DNA of 64,000 nucleotides from JAVBMU01 sp031552185 (lineage in GTDB: Bacteria; Actinomycetota; Actinomycetes; Actinomycetales; Cellulomonadaceae), in NCBI GenBank assembly GCA_031552185.1, contig JAVBMU010000100.1, forward strand, positions 1-64,000, in the 5' to 3' direction. The first letter of the stretch is position 1; every line of letters begins with the position of its first letter. A model generated the notes under the pieces. The model searched no databases, was not told where the DNA came from, and was given only the letters and a program-made list of their open reading frames with translations. Positions 52,086 through 61,105 of this stretch are shown one piece after another. The position numbers and the translations under genes are program-made.

Positions 52086-53684
52086 CTACGCGAGCGCCAC
52101 CAGGTCGGCGTACTCCGCGCTCCAGAGGTCCTCGTCGCCGTCGGGCAACAGCAGGACCCGCTCCGGTGCCAACGCCTCGACCGCGCCGTCGTCGTGTGTC
52201 ACGAGGACCACCGCCCCCTCGTAGGTCGACAGCGCGCGCAGGATCTCCGCCCGGGAGGCGGGGTCGAGGTTGTTGGTCGGCTCGTCCAGCAGGAGGACGT
52301 TCGCCGCGGACACCACGAGCGTCGCCAGGGCGAGCCGCGTCTTCTCCCCGCCGGAGAGCACCGACGCGGGCTTCTCGGCGTCGTCCCCGGAGAAAAGGAA
52401 GGACCCGAGCACCGACCGGACCTGCGTGTCGGTCAGGTCCGGCGCGGCGTGCCGGAGGTTCTCCACCACGCTGGCGCTCAGGTCCAGCGTGTCATGCTCC
52501 TGGGCGTAGTAGCCGAGCTTGAGGCCGTGCCCAGGCTCGACGCCGCCCGTGTCCGGGTCCTCGACGCCGGCGAGCAAACGCAGCAATGTCGTCTTGCCGG
52601 CGCCGTTCAGGCCCAGCACGACGACCCGACTGCCGCGGTCGATCGCGAGGTCCACGTCCGTGAAAACCTCCAGCGACCCATACGCCTTCGACAGCCCCTG
52701 CGCCCGCAGCGGGACCTTGCCGCATGCGGCCGGAGTCGGGAACCGCAGCCGCGCCACCTTCTCGGCCGCCCGGTCGGCCTCCTGCCCGGCGAGCAGCCGC
52801 TCGGCTCGCCGCATCATGTTCTGCGCCGCGACCGCCTTGGTCGCCTTGGCCCGCATCCGCTCGGCCTGGGCGAGCAGCGCGCCGGCCTTCTTCTCGGCGT
52901 TGGCCCGCTCCCGCCGACGCCGCCGCTCGTCCGTCTCGCGCTGCTGCAGGTAGGCATCCCAGCCGAGGTTGTACTGGTCGATCTCCGCCCGGCTCGCGTC
53001 CAGGTGGAAGACCTTGTTGACGACGGCGCGCAACAGCCCGGCATCGTGGGAGATCACCACGAGGCCGCCGCTGTAGGTCTTGAGGTAGTCCCGCAGCCAG
53101 CTGATCGAATCGGCGTCGAGGTGGTTCGTCGGCTCGTCGAGCAGCAGCGTGGCCACACCGGAGAACAGAATCCGGGCGAGTTCGACGCGCCGCCGCTGCC
53201 CGCCGGACAGCGTCCCGATCGGCTGGGCCAGGACGCGGGAGTCCAGCCCGAGGTTGGCGGTGATCCGGTGCGCCTCGCTCTCCGCCGCATATCCGCCCGC
53301 GGCGGTGAACTGCGCGTCGAGTCGCGGGTAGCGCTCCATCGCCGCCGCGTGGGTCTCGGGGTCGGCGCTGGCCATCGCGCCCTCGGTCTCCCGCATCAGG
53401 CGCACGATCCGGTCCAGACCACGGGCGGAGAGCACCCGGTCCATGGCGACGACGTCGAGGTCACCAGTGCGCGGGTCCTGCGGCAGGTACCCGATGTCCC
53501 CGGTCCGGGCGATGCTCCCCGCCGCCGGTAACACCTCGCCGGCCAGGGCCTTGGTCAGCGTGGTCTTACCGGCGCCATTGCGCCCGACCAGGCCGATTCG
53601 GTCGCCTGCGGCGATCCGAAAGGTCACATCCTGCATCAGGGTGCGGGCACCGACGCGCATTTCGACGCCGTGGGCAGTGATCAC
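52086..53684 (-). CDS. ABC-F family ATPase
   Basis: A 532-residue soluble protein with two ATPase domains in tandem: Walker A GRNGAGKT (about 32-40) and GLNGAGKT, signatures LSGGQRRRVELAR and LSGGEKTRLALAT, Walker B LLLDEPTNHLD and LLLDEPTNNLD. The inter-domain linker is long and charged (about 230-290), as in ABC-F ribosome-binding factors that aid translation or give antibiotic resistance. It is not a transporter. GTG 53684 is preceded by GAGG. Confidence 0.9.
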   Translation of the reverse strand: MITAHGVEMRVGARTLMQDVTFRIAAGDRIGLVGRNGAGKTTLTKALAGEVLPAAGSIARTGDIGYLPQDPRTGDLDVVAMDRVLSARGLDRIVRLMRETEGAMASADPETHAAAMERYPRLDAQFTAAGGYAAESEAHRITANLGLDSRVLAQPIGTLSGGQRRRVELARILFSGVATLLLDEPTNHLDADSISWLRDYLKTYSGGLVVISHDAGLLRAVVNKVFHLDASRAEIDQYNLGWDAYLQQRETDERRRRRERANAEKKAGALLAQAERMRAKATKAVAAQNMMRRAERLLAGQEADRAAEKVARLRFPTPAACGKVPLRAQGLSKAYGSLEVFTDVDLAIDRGSRVVVLGLNGAGKTTLLRLLAGVEDPDTGGVEPGHGLKLGYYAQEHDTLDLSASVVENLRHAAPDLTDTQVRSVLGSFLFSGDDAEKPASVLSGGEKTRLALATLVVSAANVLLLDEPTNNLDPASRAEILRALSTYEGAVVLVTHDDGAVEALAPERVLLLPDGDEDLWSAEYADLVALA

Positions 53685-53841
53685 GTGAGTCCTCGGGAAG
53701 GCGGTCGCGGGCCGAGCGAACGGCACGCGCGGAGCGGCATGAAGTGTAATCCCCGCCGCGAGACCCCGGGCAGTTTGACCGGATAGCCGGATCGAGCCGC
53801 ATTCCAGGCAGCTCGGGAACCGTCGTGGGGCATGACAACGG

Positions 53842-53847
53842 TAGCCT
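53842..53847 (+). promoter_or_regulatory. leaderless -10 of the zinc metallopeptidase gene
   Basis: TAGCCT ends 7 nt before GTG 53855. Confidence 0.5.
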
Positions 53848-53854
53848 GTGGCCC

Positions 53855-54754
53855 GTGACGTTCCATGAAGGCGGTTCGGTCCAGGGCGGGCGAGTGCAGA
53901 CCGGCGGGCGCGGACGTGGCCCCGTGATCGCCGGGGGCGGCATCGGCGTCGTCGTCGTCACCCTGCTGATCTCGCTGCTCAGCGGCAATGGACTCAACGT
54001 CGGCCAACTGTTCGATTCTCTCGGCGGGGGCGCCGGCGCGGGCGCCGAGGAGAGCGACAGCTACCTCGGGTCGTGCACCGCCGAGGAGGCGAACTCCGAT
54101 CCCTCGTGTCGGCTGGCGATGACCGCCCACTCGCTCGACGTCTTCTGGGAAAAGGCCCTGCCGAAGCAGACGCCCAAGGACTACACCCTGCCCCGGGTGC
54201 ACAAGTTCACCGGCTCCGTGCAGACCGCATGCGGGCCGGCGACCAAGGACACCGGTCCCTTCTACTGCCCGCCCGACCAGACCGTCTACATCGACATCAG
54301 CTTCTTCGACGAGCTGCAATCGCGGTTCGGCGGCTCCAACGGAGCATTAGCGCAGGAATACATCGTTGCGCACGAGTTCGGGCACCACATCGAGAACCTG
54401 ATCGAGCTGCTGGAGAAGGCCGACCGGTCCGGCACGGGCGCGAATTCCGGTTCCGTCAAGATCGAACTGATGGCCGATTGCCTCGCCGGCATGTGGGCCG
54501 GAAACGCCGCCACGACCGTCGATCCGAAGACCGGCGTCCCCTTCCTCGACCCGATCACCGACGCGCAACTTCAGGACGCGCTGTCGGCCGCCGCCGCCGT
54601 GGGCGACGACCACATCCAGAAGCAGGTCACCGGGCAGGTCAACCCCGAGGGCTTCACGCACGGGAGCAGCGAACAGCGGATGCGCTGGTTCAAGCGGGGG
54701 TACGACGGCGGGACCCTCGCCAAGTGCAACACCTTCAACGCGCCGAGCCTCTAA
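53855..54754 (+). CDS. neutral zinc metallopeptidase (YpfJ-like)
   Basis: A 299-residue membrane-anchored peptidase of the YpfJ family. One N-terminal membrane helix (about 25-50) is followed by the catalytic region with HEFGHH (about 174-179) and ELMADCLAGMW, which supplies the third zinc ligand. Two cysteines in SCTAEEA and SCRLAM may pair outside the cell. The GTG at 53855 is fixed by TAGCCT 7 nt upstream. Substrate unknown. Confidence 0.9.
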   Translation: MTFHEGGSVQGGRVQTGGRGRGPVIAGGGIGVVVVTLLISLLSGNGLNVGQLFDSLGGGAGAGAEESDSYLGSCTAEEANSDPSCRLAMTAHSLDVFWEKALPKQTPKDYTLPRVHKFTGSVQTACGPATKDTGPFYCPPDQTVYIDISFFDELQSRFGGSNGALAQEYIVAHEFGHHIENLIELLEKADRSGTGANSGSVKIELMADCLAGMWAGNAATTVDPKTGVPFLDPITDAQLQDALSAAAAVGDDHIQKQVTGQVNPEGFTHGSSEQRMRWFKRGYDGGTLAKCNTFNAPSL

Positions 54755-54806
54755 CGCCGCACCGCACCCACTGGGACGTCGACTTCGTTCCGGAACACAC
54801 GGCTCG

Positions 54807-55274
54807 CTACGGCAGCCGATGCGCACCCTTGATGACGAAGAAGCTGCCGCGGATCTCCCCGGCGAGCTTCGAGCGCTGCCGCGCCCACTTGAACGCCCCC
54901 AACTCGGCGGGCGGCTCCATACCCTGGGAGAGCTTGAAGCCCACGGCCCGCTTCCCGTCGTCGGGCTTCTCCCACAGGACGTTGACGGCGAGCCCGTCCT
55001 CGAAGTACAGCGCGGGCCAGAACACGTCGTCGGTGTCGAAGACAAAGACTTCCAGCACCCGCGCGGCGAACTCGATCCCCCGCTCCTCCCGCAGGATGCG
55101 CTCGACCCAGCGGACGACGTCGGGCCGCTCCTCGGGCGAGTACGTCACGTACTCGGCCTTGAACTTCGTCGCGAAGTAGCGGGCCTCGTTGGCGCGCAGC
55201 CCGGCGAGGGCGTCGGCCATCGGGGAGGATTCGAGGCCGGCCGTGGACACGTCGGTGAAGCTGATCGGATGCAC
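54807..55274 (-). CDS. conserved hypothetical protein (155 aa)
   Basis: A soluble protein rich in aromatic and charged residues, with RYFATKFKAEYVTYSPEE near 35-52 and EVFVFDTDDVFWPALYFEDG in the middle. I recognise no family. The GTG at 55274 is supported by a TACCAT -10 ending 6 nt upstream. It is convergent with the metallopeptidase gene and codirectional with the deazaflavin gene upstream. Composition is normal for the region, so it looks like a stable gene. Confidence 0.6.
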   Translation of the reverse strand: MHPISFTDVSTAGLESSPMADALAGLRANEARYFATKFKAEYVTYSPEERPDVVRWVERILREERGIEFAARVLEVFVFDTDDVFWPALYFEDGLAVNVLWEKPDDGKRAVGFKLSQGMEPPAELGAFKWARQRSKLAGEIRGSFFVIKGAHRLP

Positions 55275-55280
55275 GCCAGG

Positions 55281-55286
55281 ATGGTA
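55281..55286 (-). promoter_or_regulatory. leaderless -10 of the 155-aa protein gene
   Basis: TACCAT (minus strand) ends 6 nt before GTG 55274. Confidence 0.5.
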
Positions 55287-55318
55287 CGTCGGACCGCGCC
55301 CACTCACGCCCACAACCG

Positions 55319-55792
55319 TCAGCCCGGCCCCCGACGCCTCAGCCTGATAACCGGGATCTCCCGGTCGGTCACGCGCGGGTAGTTGGCGAACCTGGGGTTG
55401 GCGGCGACGATTCCCTCCCATGCCGCCGCGCGCTCCTCGCCGTGAAGCTGGTCGGCGGTGACGTCGACGGCGGTGCGGTCGAACTCGATTCGGACCCGGT
55501 CGGGGTGCGCCGCCAGGTTGTGGTACCAGGCCGGATTGCGGGCCGCACCGGCCGCGGAGGCGGTGATCAGCCAGGTGTCATCGCTGCCGCCGGGAAACCA
55601 CGCGACGGGCGTGCTGCGCTCCTGGCCGGTCTTCGCGCCGATAGTGGTGAGGACCAGGACGTTGCCGCCCATGAGACCCCGCCCACCCTTGGCGCGGATG
55701 CGCCGGACCATGCGGGCGTTGAACCAGCGCGTCATCCGGCCCGCGGTCGGCCGGCGGGCGCCGCGTGTCCCGGCGGGAGTGTCGAAGGCCAT
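55319..55792 (-). CDS. nitroreductase-family deazaflavin (F420)-dependent oxidoreductase
   Basis: A 157-residue split-barrel protein of the Ddn/F420-dependent reductase family. VLVLTTIGAKTGQERSTPVA and the NPAWYHNL segment match the cofactor pocket. Such enzymes use F420H2 to reduce quinones or nitro compounds, so the host probably makes F420. GGAGG precedes the ATG at 55792, and a 17-bp tandem repeat lies upstream. Confidence 0.85.
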   Translation of the reverse strand: MAFDTPAGTRGARRPTAGRMTRWFNARMVRRIRAKGGRGLMGGNVLVLTTIGAKTGQERSTPVAWFPGGSDDTWLITASAAGAARNPAWYHNLAAHPDRVRIEFDRTAVDVTADQLHGEERAAAWEGIVAANPRFANYPRVTDREIPVIRLRRRGPG

Positions 55793-55807
55793 GCGGTCCT
55801 CCAGAGC

Positions 55808-55850
55808 GAGCTGTCGAGGCTGTCGAGCTGTCGAGGCTGTCGAGCTGTCG
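55808..55850 (-). repeat. 17-bp tandem repeats upstream of the deazaflavin gene
   Basis: GAGCTGTCGAGGCTGTC occurs twice in tandem, followed by a half unit. The array covers 16-58 bp upstream of the start codon, where the promoter should be. Confidence 0.8.
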
Positions 55851-55938
55851 GGATGACCATACCGGCCTGGTTGGGGGTCCGGATGGACGCCGGGAGCGCC
55901 GGCTGGCTCGGGCTCCGTCCGCGGGCCGGACGGCGCCG

Positions 55939-56487
55939 CTACGACCAGGCCGAGAGCAGGTCATCGGCGCTGAAGGCGACATCCGCCCCGCGCGGCGCCG
56001 CGCCGGCCGGGCTGATCGCGGCCAGCAGCGCGGCCTCCGCTCGGGGCACCCGGTCACGTGCCCGGCGCAGGTCGTCGATCTCCCGTTCGGTGACACCCCC
56101 GTCCGGGCGCCACTTGATACTCCCGACCAACGCCGTAACTTCGAATGTCGCGGCAACGACGTCGACCTCGACGCTGCCGTCCCGAACCCACCATGGCGCC
56201 ACGGTCTCGACGCCGGCCAGGCGGGAGTCCGTGACCGCGAGCCGCGCGATCGCCTCCCGAACCACGGGCTCGATCGACCGACCGCGCCAACTCGACCAGT
56301 CCCGGTCGAACGCCGCGACGGCCAGGTCCGCCCGCCCGCGCGCGATCCGATCGACGTTCTGTTCCACGTACCGGAACCAGAAGCGCAGGTACGGGTCGGT
56401 GACGCCCGAACACGGTGTCGGGAAACACGATGCCCGTCCCGCTGTGGCCGACCGCCACACAGACTCCAACAAGGTCCAGATTGCCAT
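55939..56487 (-). pseudogene. truncated DUF234-type ATPase, C-terminal part
   Basis: The frame encodes VTDPYLRFWFRYVEQNVDRI and a DUF234-like nuclease-fold remnant with SIKWRPD. These match the C-terminus of the AAA+/DUF234 ATPases that are usually 450-500 residues long. The P-loop and all upstream sequence are missing, and the first 25 residues here are unrelated. It is a decayed gene. Confidence 0.6.
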
Positions 56488-56548
56488 TCCCTCGAGAATT
56501 GGGAATCGAGTCCCAATCTACGACTTGTCGCAGGTCGGGGCTTTTCTC

Positions 56549-56656
56549 CAACAGGTAGGTGATCTGCTCGATCACCTCCAGCGGGTTGCTGATGCCACCC
56601 GACCAGAACGCGTCCCAGACGCGGTTGATCCTGCTCCGGAGCCCACCTGTGATCAC
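56549..56656 (-). pseudogene. fragment of a type I restriction HsdM N-terminus
   Basis: About 36 codons from GTG 56656 encode RINRVWDAFWSGGISNPLEV and IEQITYLL, the conserved start of HsdM (N6-adenine methyltransferase of type I restriction systems). The rest of the gene is absent; the frame runs on into unrelated sequence. Confidence 0.6.
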
Positions 56657-56741
56657 GTCGCGATCGTCATGTGCCGGCACGCCCGGCGGTACACCGGGAG
56701 CCGCCGTCCGCTGGTGGCATCGGCGTCGGCGAGAATCGACC

Positions 56742-57320
56742 ATGCCCCTCGACCGGATCATGCGCATCCACGCCGACGACGCCGACCCGACCCACGGGCG
56801 CACATTCAGCCCCGAGTTCGCGGCAATGAGTGAGCGGGTCCGGCGCGTCACCGACCTCACCTCACGCCTGAACGTCCTGTCGTTCGCCGACGAGGCGGGC
56901 AAGGCGGAGCTGTTCGAGCTGATCCTCGGCCGCCCGCTCCCGCCGACCGTCACGATCTTCCCGCCATTCTTCACCGACCACGGGCTGCGCCTGGAGCCGG
57001 CCGAACGGGTGTTCATCAACCAGAACTGCACCTTCCTCGACTACGCGGGCATCCGGCTCGGCGCCGGCACGATGGTCGGCCCGCGGGCGACCTTCATCAC
57101 CATGAGCCACCCGGTCGACCCGGGCGAACGGCGCCGCTACCTCACCGGCGCGCCCATCGACGTCGCAGAGAACGTGTGGATCGGCGCCGGCGCCACGATC
57201 CTGCCCGGGGTCACGATCGGCCGCGACGCCGTGATCGCCGCCGGGGCAATCGTGGCCGACGACGTCCCACCGGCGAGCCTCGTCGCCGGCCCGAAGGCCG
57301 GCGTCGTGCGGCGGTGGTGA
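56742..57320 (+). CDS. maltose/galactoside O-acetyltransferase-like protein
   Basis: A 192-residue hexapeptide-repeat acetyltransferase of the MAT group. An N-terminal helical segment precedes the left-handed beta-helix with repeats such as IRLGAGTMVGPRATF and VWIGAGATILPGVTIG, and the catalytic His in TMSHPVD. It transfers acetyl from acetyl-CoA to a sugar hydroxyl. The ATG at 56742 has no strong ribosome site; ATG 56760 is an alternative. Confidence 0.85.
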   Translation: MPLDRIMRIHADDADPTHGRTFSPEFAAMSERVRRVTDLTSRLNVLSFADEAGKAELFELILGRPLPPTVTIFPPFFTDHGLRLEPAERVFINQNCTFLDYAGIRLGAGTMVGPRATFITMSHPVDPGERRRYLTGAPIDVAENVWIGAGATILPGVTIGRDAVIAAGAIVADDVPPASLVAGPKAGVVRRW

Positions 57321-57372
57321 GCGCGGGCCGGGCATCTGACTCACCCACCGGAACGCGGCAATGCCCCCATCG

Positions 57373-57486
57373 GCCGAGGTAGTCCACCGAGTCGGCAAGC
57401 AGCGACACCGAATCGGCGTGCAGTGCGACGACGAACTGGACGAAGAAGTAGGCGAAGTTCAGGCCCGCCTCCAGCCCGTTCAGCGC
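57373..57486 (-). pseudogene. fragment of a cation diffusion facilitator transporter
   Basis: About 38 codons encode ALNGLEAGLNFAYFFVQFVV and HADSVSLLADSVDYLG, the first two membrane helices of a CDF metal transporter, with the first Asp ligand. The second Asp of the site is lost and the frame then becomes unrelated. Confidence 0.55.
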
Positions 57487-57513
57487 GCGGTAGCACCGCG
57501 TGCCACGCCGTCC

Positions 57514-57519
57514 TACACT
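57514..57519 (+). promoter_or_regulatory. leaderless -10 of the second antitoxin gene
   Basis: TACACT ends 6 nt before ATG 57526. Confidence 0.5.
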
Positions 57520-57525
57520 GGCCCA

Positions 57526-57792
57526 ATGACGAGCTATCCGGAACTCAGCCAACGTGATCTGCGGATGCGTTCACGGCAGATCATGGACGCCGTCGAAGCC
57601 GGCGAGTCGTTCATCGTGACCCGCGACGGCCACCCGATCGCCGAACTCGTCCCATTGCGACGCAAGCGGCGATTCGTGACCCGAGCCGAGTTCGCGCACC
57701 TGTCCCGCACGGCGCCCCCCGTCGACCTGGCCCGGTTCCGCGCCGACCAGGCTGCAGTCGAACAGGATCTGGACGACCCCTATGCCCGCTGA
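57526..57792 (+). CDS. Phd/YefM-type antitoxin
   Basis: An 88-residue antitoxin. SQRDLRMRSRQIMDAVEAGE and FIVTRDGHPIAELVPL are the Phd/YefM fold, which binds DNA at the N-terminus and masks the toxin with the acidic tail. It overlaps the PIN toxin gene by 11 bp, a normal vapB-vapC layout. Its -10 box lies 6 nt before the ATG. Confidence 0.85.
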   Translation: MTSYPELSQRDLRMRSRQIMDAVEAGESFIVTRDGHPIAELVPLRRKRRFVTRAEFAHLSRTAPPVDLARFRADQAAVEQDLDDPYAR

Positions 57793-58234
57793 GGCCGCCC
57801 GGGCAACAACAACTCGGGGGCTGCTGGACACCAACATCCTGATTCTGCGCCCGTGGATCGAGCCGGATCATCTCCCGCAGGAAATGGCGATCAGCGCGGT
57901 CAGCCTGGCCGAGTTGTCGGCCGGCGTGCACTTCGTCGAGGGTGACGACGAGGGCGCCAGGGCCGAACGCGGGCGGCGAATCGACGTCCTCCAGCGGACC
58001 GAGTACGAATTCGATCCGATCCCGTTCGACGCCGAAGCCGCCCGGATCTTCGGCCGGATCGCCGCAGCGGTGCGGAGCGTGGGACGCACGCCGCGGCGGC
58101 GCGTCGCCGACCTGATGATCGCGGCCGTGGCCGCAGCACAAGGGCTCGCGCTCTACACAACGAACCCGGACGACTTCGCCGGAATCGGCGGTCTTGTCGA
58201 CGTCGTCCCCGTCCGGCGACCCGTGACCGGCTGA
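57782..58234 (+). CDS. vapC: VapC-type PIN-domain toxin (second system)
   Basis: A 150-residue PIN ribonuclease. LLDTNILIL (Asp near 15), SAVSLAELSAGV (Glu near 43) and the C-terminal RRVADLMIAAVAAAQG with TTNPDDF carry the acidic site. It is paired with the antitoxin just upstream. The protein is not close to the VapC at 33 kb; the antitoxins also belong to different families. Confidence 0.87.
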   Translation: MPAEAARATTTRGLLDTNILILRPWIEPDHLPQEMAISAVSLAELSAGVHFVEGDDEGARAERGRRIDVLQRTEYEFDPIPFDAEAARIFGRIAAAVRSVGRTPRRRVADLMIAAVAAAQGLALYTTNPDDFAGIGGLVDVVPVRRPVTG

Positions 58235-58262
58235 CTTCCGGGCGGGCCGCAGAAGTGAGTCG

Positions 58263-58643
58263 CTACTCCTCCGCAGCCGACGCCGTGTAGTGCAGGCCGG
58301 GCCAGTAGGCCCATTCCTCGAAGTCCTCGACGCGGCCATCCGCGGCAAAGCGCAACAGCCACAGGTCGGTGTACTCCTGACCGGAGGGCGGGTCGTAGCG
58401 CACCACCACGCGCACGACGGCGCGCCGGCCGCTCACCGCGAAGAGTTCGGCGGACATCGTGAACGTGCCGTCATCGAGCCAGAAACCCTCGATCTGCTCC
58501 CGCCCGTGCAGCGGGGCTTGGTCATATGGCGAACGGGCGTAGCGCGCGCTCTCGGCGAACAACCGGTCGACCGCGGACACGTCCGCGGCCCGCCACGCCT
58601 CCTCATAGGCGCCCACCCAGGCCATGACCTCATCGGGAGTCAT
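58263..58643 (-). CDS. SnoaL/NTF2-like protein
   Basis: A 126-residue alpha+beta barrel (nuclear-transport-factor-2 fold). VGAYEEAWRAADVSAVDRLF, HGREQIEGFW and the repeated strands near 70-110 are typical. Members are small-molecule isomerases, hydrolases or binding proteins; no specific function can be given. It stands between the second vapBC and the DUF2510 gene. Confidence 0.8.
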   Translation of the reverse strand: MTPDEVMAWVGAYEEAWRAADVSAVDRLFAESARYARSPYDQAPLHGREQIEGFWLDDGTFTMSAELFAVSGRRAVVRVVVRYDPPSGQEYTDLWLLRFAADGRVEDFEEWAYWPGLHYTASAAEE

Positions 58644-58705
58644 GTCCTCATCGTCGCCGGTGACCCGTTCGCCGGCACGGAGAACGGGTCACCGGCGGCG
58701 AGGCG

Positions 58706-61105
58706 TCATCGGGTTGCGAACGCCGGCCGCATCGAATCGACGATCCAGGAGTCGTCCTCGATTCGCTTGGCGTCGCCGACGAACGCCTCGTCCTTGATGA
58801 GGAAGTAGTCGTCGTCGGGCGGGTTGCCGTCGTTCCAGGTCACGTCGATCGCTCGCCAGGCACCGTCGATCTTCACCTTGTTCCACGCATGGGCACCGCC
58901 CGACACCACGCTCCCGCTGACCACAACGGCATCCAGGCCGGCTGCGCGCGCCAGGAGCACAAAGGCACTCGAGTAGCTTGCACAAACGCCTTTGCCGTCC
59001 AGCAGCACACCGCGCGGCTCCCAGGCGCCTTCGTGACCGAACGGAAGTTTTTTCGAGAGCTTCAGGTATGCGTCATATGCGTCGTCGTCGTACTCGGCGT
59101 GATTGACGAGCCAATCGTTGAGCGCTCGGACCTTTTGCGTGTCGGTCATATTCTTCTTGGTGACGGCCGCCACCACGGCAGTAACCTTAGCCTGCACCTG
59201 GTCCACGTCCGGGTTCGGCGCCGCGTACTGGAGGAAGAGCTTCGAACGGTCTGCGCTCAAGCTCATACCGACAATTCCGTCCACCAGCGGGTTCTGCTCC
59301 AGAACCTCATAGACCGCATCCTTGCGATCGGGAACGCCGGGGGCATCGACGAAATCCGAGAGGTCGATCACGGGGGTCCGCGCCGCGGCATGCCGGGCCA
59401 GGAACTCGCTGAACGGAGTACTACCGTAGACTGCGAACCTCGTTGGGGGCGGCTTCTTCACGCCTTCGGCCAGCTCGTCCGCCGGAGCCGATTCGATCTT
59501 GTATGCACCAATCCCACCCGTCGCCGGCGCCGAAGCGGCGACCTCGCGGTTGAACGCCTCAACCGCCGCGCGGACGTCGGTCACGGCGGAGCTCTCCAAG
59601 CAGCCAAAGCTGCCGAGCCGAGTGCCGACAGCGTCGAGGACGACGCGCCAGTACGAACTCCCCGACTTCCTGGTCATCTTGGTGAAACTCTCCTCGGTCA
59701 GGCGCACCGAAGTCGACCTGGTGATCCCGTCGAGGCTGGTGAAGTGATACCGCCGCGGCACCTCCGACATGGCCCGCCAGCAATTCGACTGCCCGCGATT
59801 CCATGCGGCCTTTCTCGCGTTGGTCGCCTCCTCGTACGGCAGGTGACTTGCGATGTCTAGAGTGCTGTTTGCCCGATAGAACGAACGATCCCCCGTCAAT
59901 CCCCGGCGGCTCGCGACGACGCCGAAGTCGCAGGACTCCGACGGGACGTACTGGTGACCGGAGGCGACTTCGTCGGCGCTGGTCGCGAACATTTCCCATC
60001 CGACGTTCTGCCGGCTGGGATGGTTGTACAGAACGAAATCGTCGGTGGCCTCCTCGCCGCCCCACGTGGTTTTCGTGGTGCGACTGACGACGACAAAGTC
60101 GCGCGACCGATATTGGGAGTCATAGCACGACTTCAACAGCAGATATTCATCGGCGCCCGCCACCTTCGTCCACTTGACCGTGAGGTCCCCCGTGCCCCCG
60201 TCCACATCGAAGGTCACGGCCGGCGCAGGCAGGCCGTTCTCCTCCAGCGCAACTTTGGTGACCAGAGGCTTCGCGCGCTTCAGACCGTGCGGATCGAAAT
60301 GCTGCACTACGAAGAACTCACCGTAGGGACCCCAGTGGCCGGATTCCGCGAGTTCGGTCTTTCGATCATCGGTGCGGTTGCCCTTCACGTTCCAGTCTCG
60401 CTGGGCGAGCACGCCGGAACCGAGGATCCGGACGTCATCGCCCCGGCCGACCTGGAACACGCGGGCATCAATGCGTTGCGTCAGGCCGGCATCCGCGTAG
60501 ACCTGGATCGCGCATTCCTTCGTGGACATCAGCTCATCACCCACCTTTTCCTTGGGGCAGAGGGCATCGAGGTCGTAATCCACCGGTAGGCTGATCTCAA
60601 GGTCGCGAGGCGCGTCGGAGATCGGTTTGGTGTAATCGAATCGGGCGTCGCTCGCGACCACCGTAGTGAAGCGGTTCCGTTTGGTCTGAGCGGCGACCAC
60701 CAGCCCCGCCCCGGCGACCGCCACGGCAACCGTCGCGGCGACGGCGACGAACCAACGCCGGCGCCGGCGCCGGGGGTTGGGCGCCGGTTTGGCGAGAGCG
60801 ACATTCGGAACGGCATACGGCGACGCGGGCGGACGGCTCTGCCCGGAATGTGTCGGCAAGGATTGCCCAGCCGGCCCCGCGTCGCCGACCGGCCCCGCGG
60901 GCCCTGCGTAGCCGGCCGGCCCATGCGCCGGCAGCGACTGCCCAGCGGGCCCGGCGTGGCCGCCGGACCCCGCCGGCCCGGCCGGCCCCGCCGGGGGCTG
61001 CCAGGTCTGCTGGGTCCATTGGTGACCGTCCCAATACCGCAGCCCGGGGGTTCCATAAGGATCCGGATACCACCCCGGGGCCGGAGCGCCTGTTGATTCC
61101 GTCAA
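58706..61105 (-). CDS. DUF2510-transglutaminase membrane protein
   Basis: A 799-residue protein. An N-terminal DUF2510 motif (PGWYPDPYG...LRYWDG) is followed by Pro/Gly/Ala repeats (about 45-105), a membrane helix (about 125-150) and a large extracellular part. The C-terminus is a transglutaminase-like core: GVCASY (Cys near 708), GGAHAWN (His near 739) and AIDVTWND (Asp near 754). A TTG start at 61105 fits AAGGAG with a 6-nt gap. Probably a cell-surface protease or cross-linking enzyme. Confidence 0.75.
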   Translation of the reverse strand: MTESTGAPAPGWYPDPYGTPGLRYWDGHQWTQQTWQPPAGPAGPAGSGGHAGPAGQSLPAHGPAGYAGPAGPVGDAGPAGQSLPTHSGQSRPPASPYAVPNVALAKPAPNPRRRRRRWFVAVAATVAVAVAGAGLVVAAQTKRNRFTTVVASDARFDYTKPISDAPRDLEISLPVDYDLDALCPKEKVGDELMSTKECAIQVYADAGLTQRIDARVFQVGRGDDVRILGSGVLAQRDWNVKGNRTDDRKTELAESGHWGPYGEFFVVQHFDPHGLKRAKPLVTKVALEENGLPAPAVTFDVDGGTGDLTVKWTKVAGADEYLLLKSCYDSQYRSRDFVVVSRTTKTTWGGEEATDDFVLYNHPSRQNVGWEMFATSADEVASGHQYVPSESCDFGVVASRRGLTGDRSFYRANSTLDIASHLPYEEATNARKAAWNRGQSNCWRAMSEVPRRYHFTSLDGITRSTSVRLTEESFTKMTRKSGSSYWRVVLDAVGTRLGSFGCLESSAVTDVRAAVEAFNREVAASAPATGGIGAYKIESAPADELAEGVKKPPPTRFAVYGSTPFSEFLARHAAARTPVIDLSDFVDAPGVPDRKDAVYEVLEQNPLVDGIVGMSLSADRSKLFLQYAAPNPDVDQVQAKVTAVVAAVTKKNMTDTQKVRALNDWLVNHAEYDDDAYDAYLKLSKKLPFGHEGAWEPRGVLLDGKGVCASYSSAFVLLARAAGLDAVVVSGSVVSGGAHAWNKVKIDGAWRAIDVTWNDGNPPDDDYFLIKDEAFVGDAKRIEDDSWIVDSMRPAFATR

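Noticed and set aside
56054..56656. HsdM and DUF234 fragments as one fusion gene
   Set aside because: They are in different frames and the joining sequence resembles neither family.
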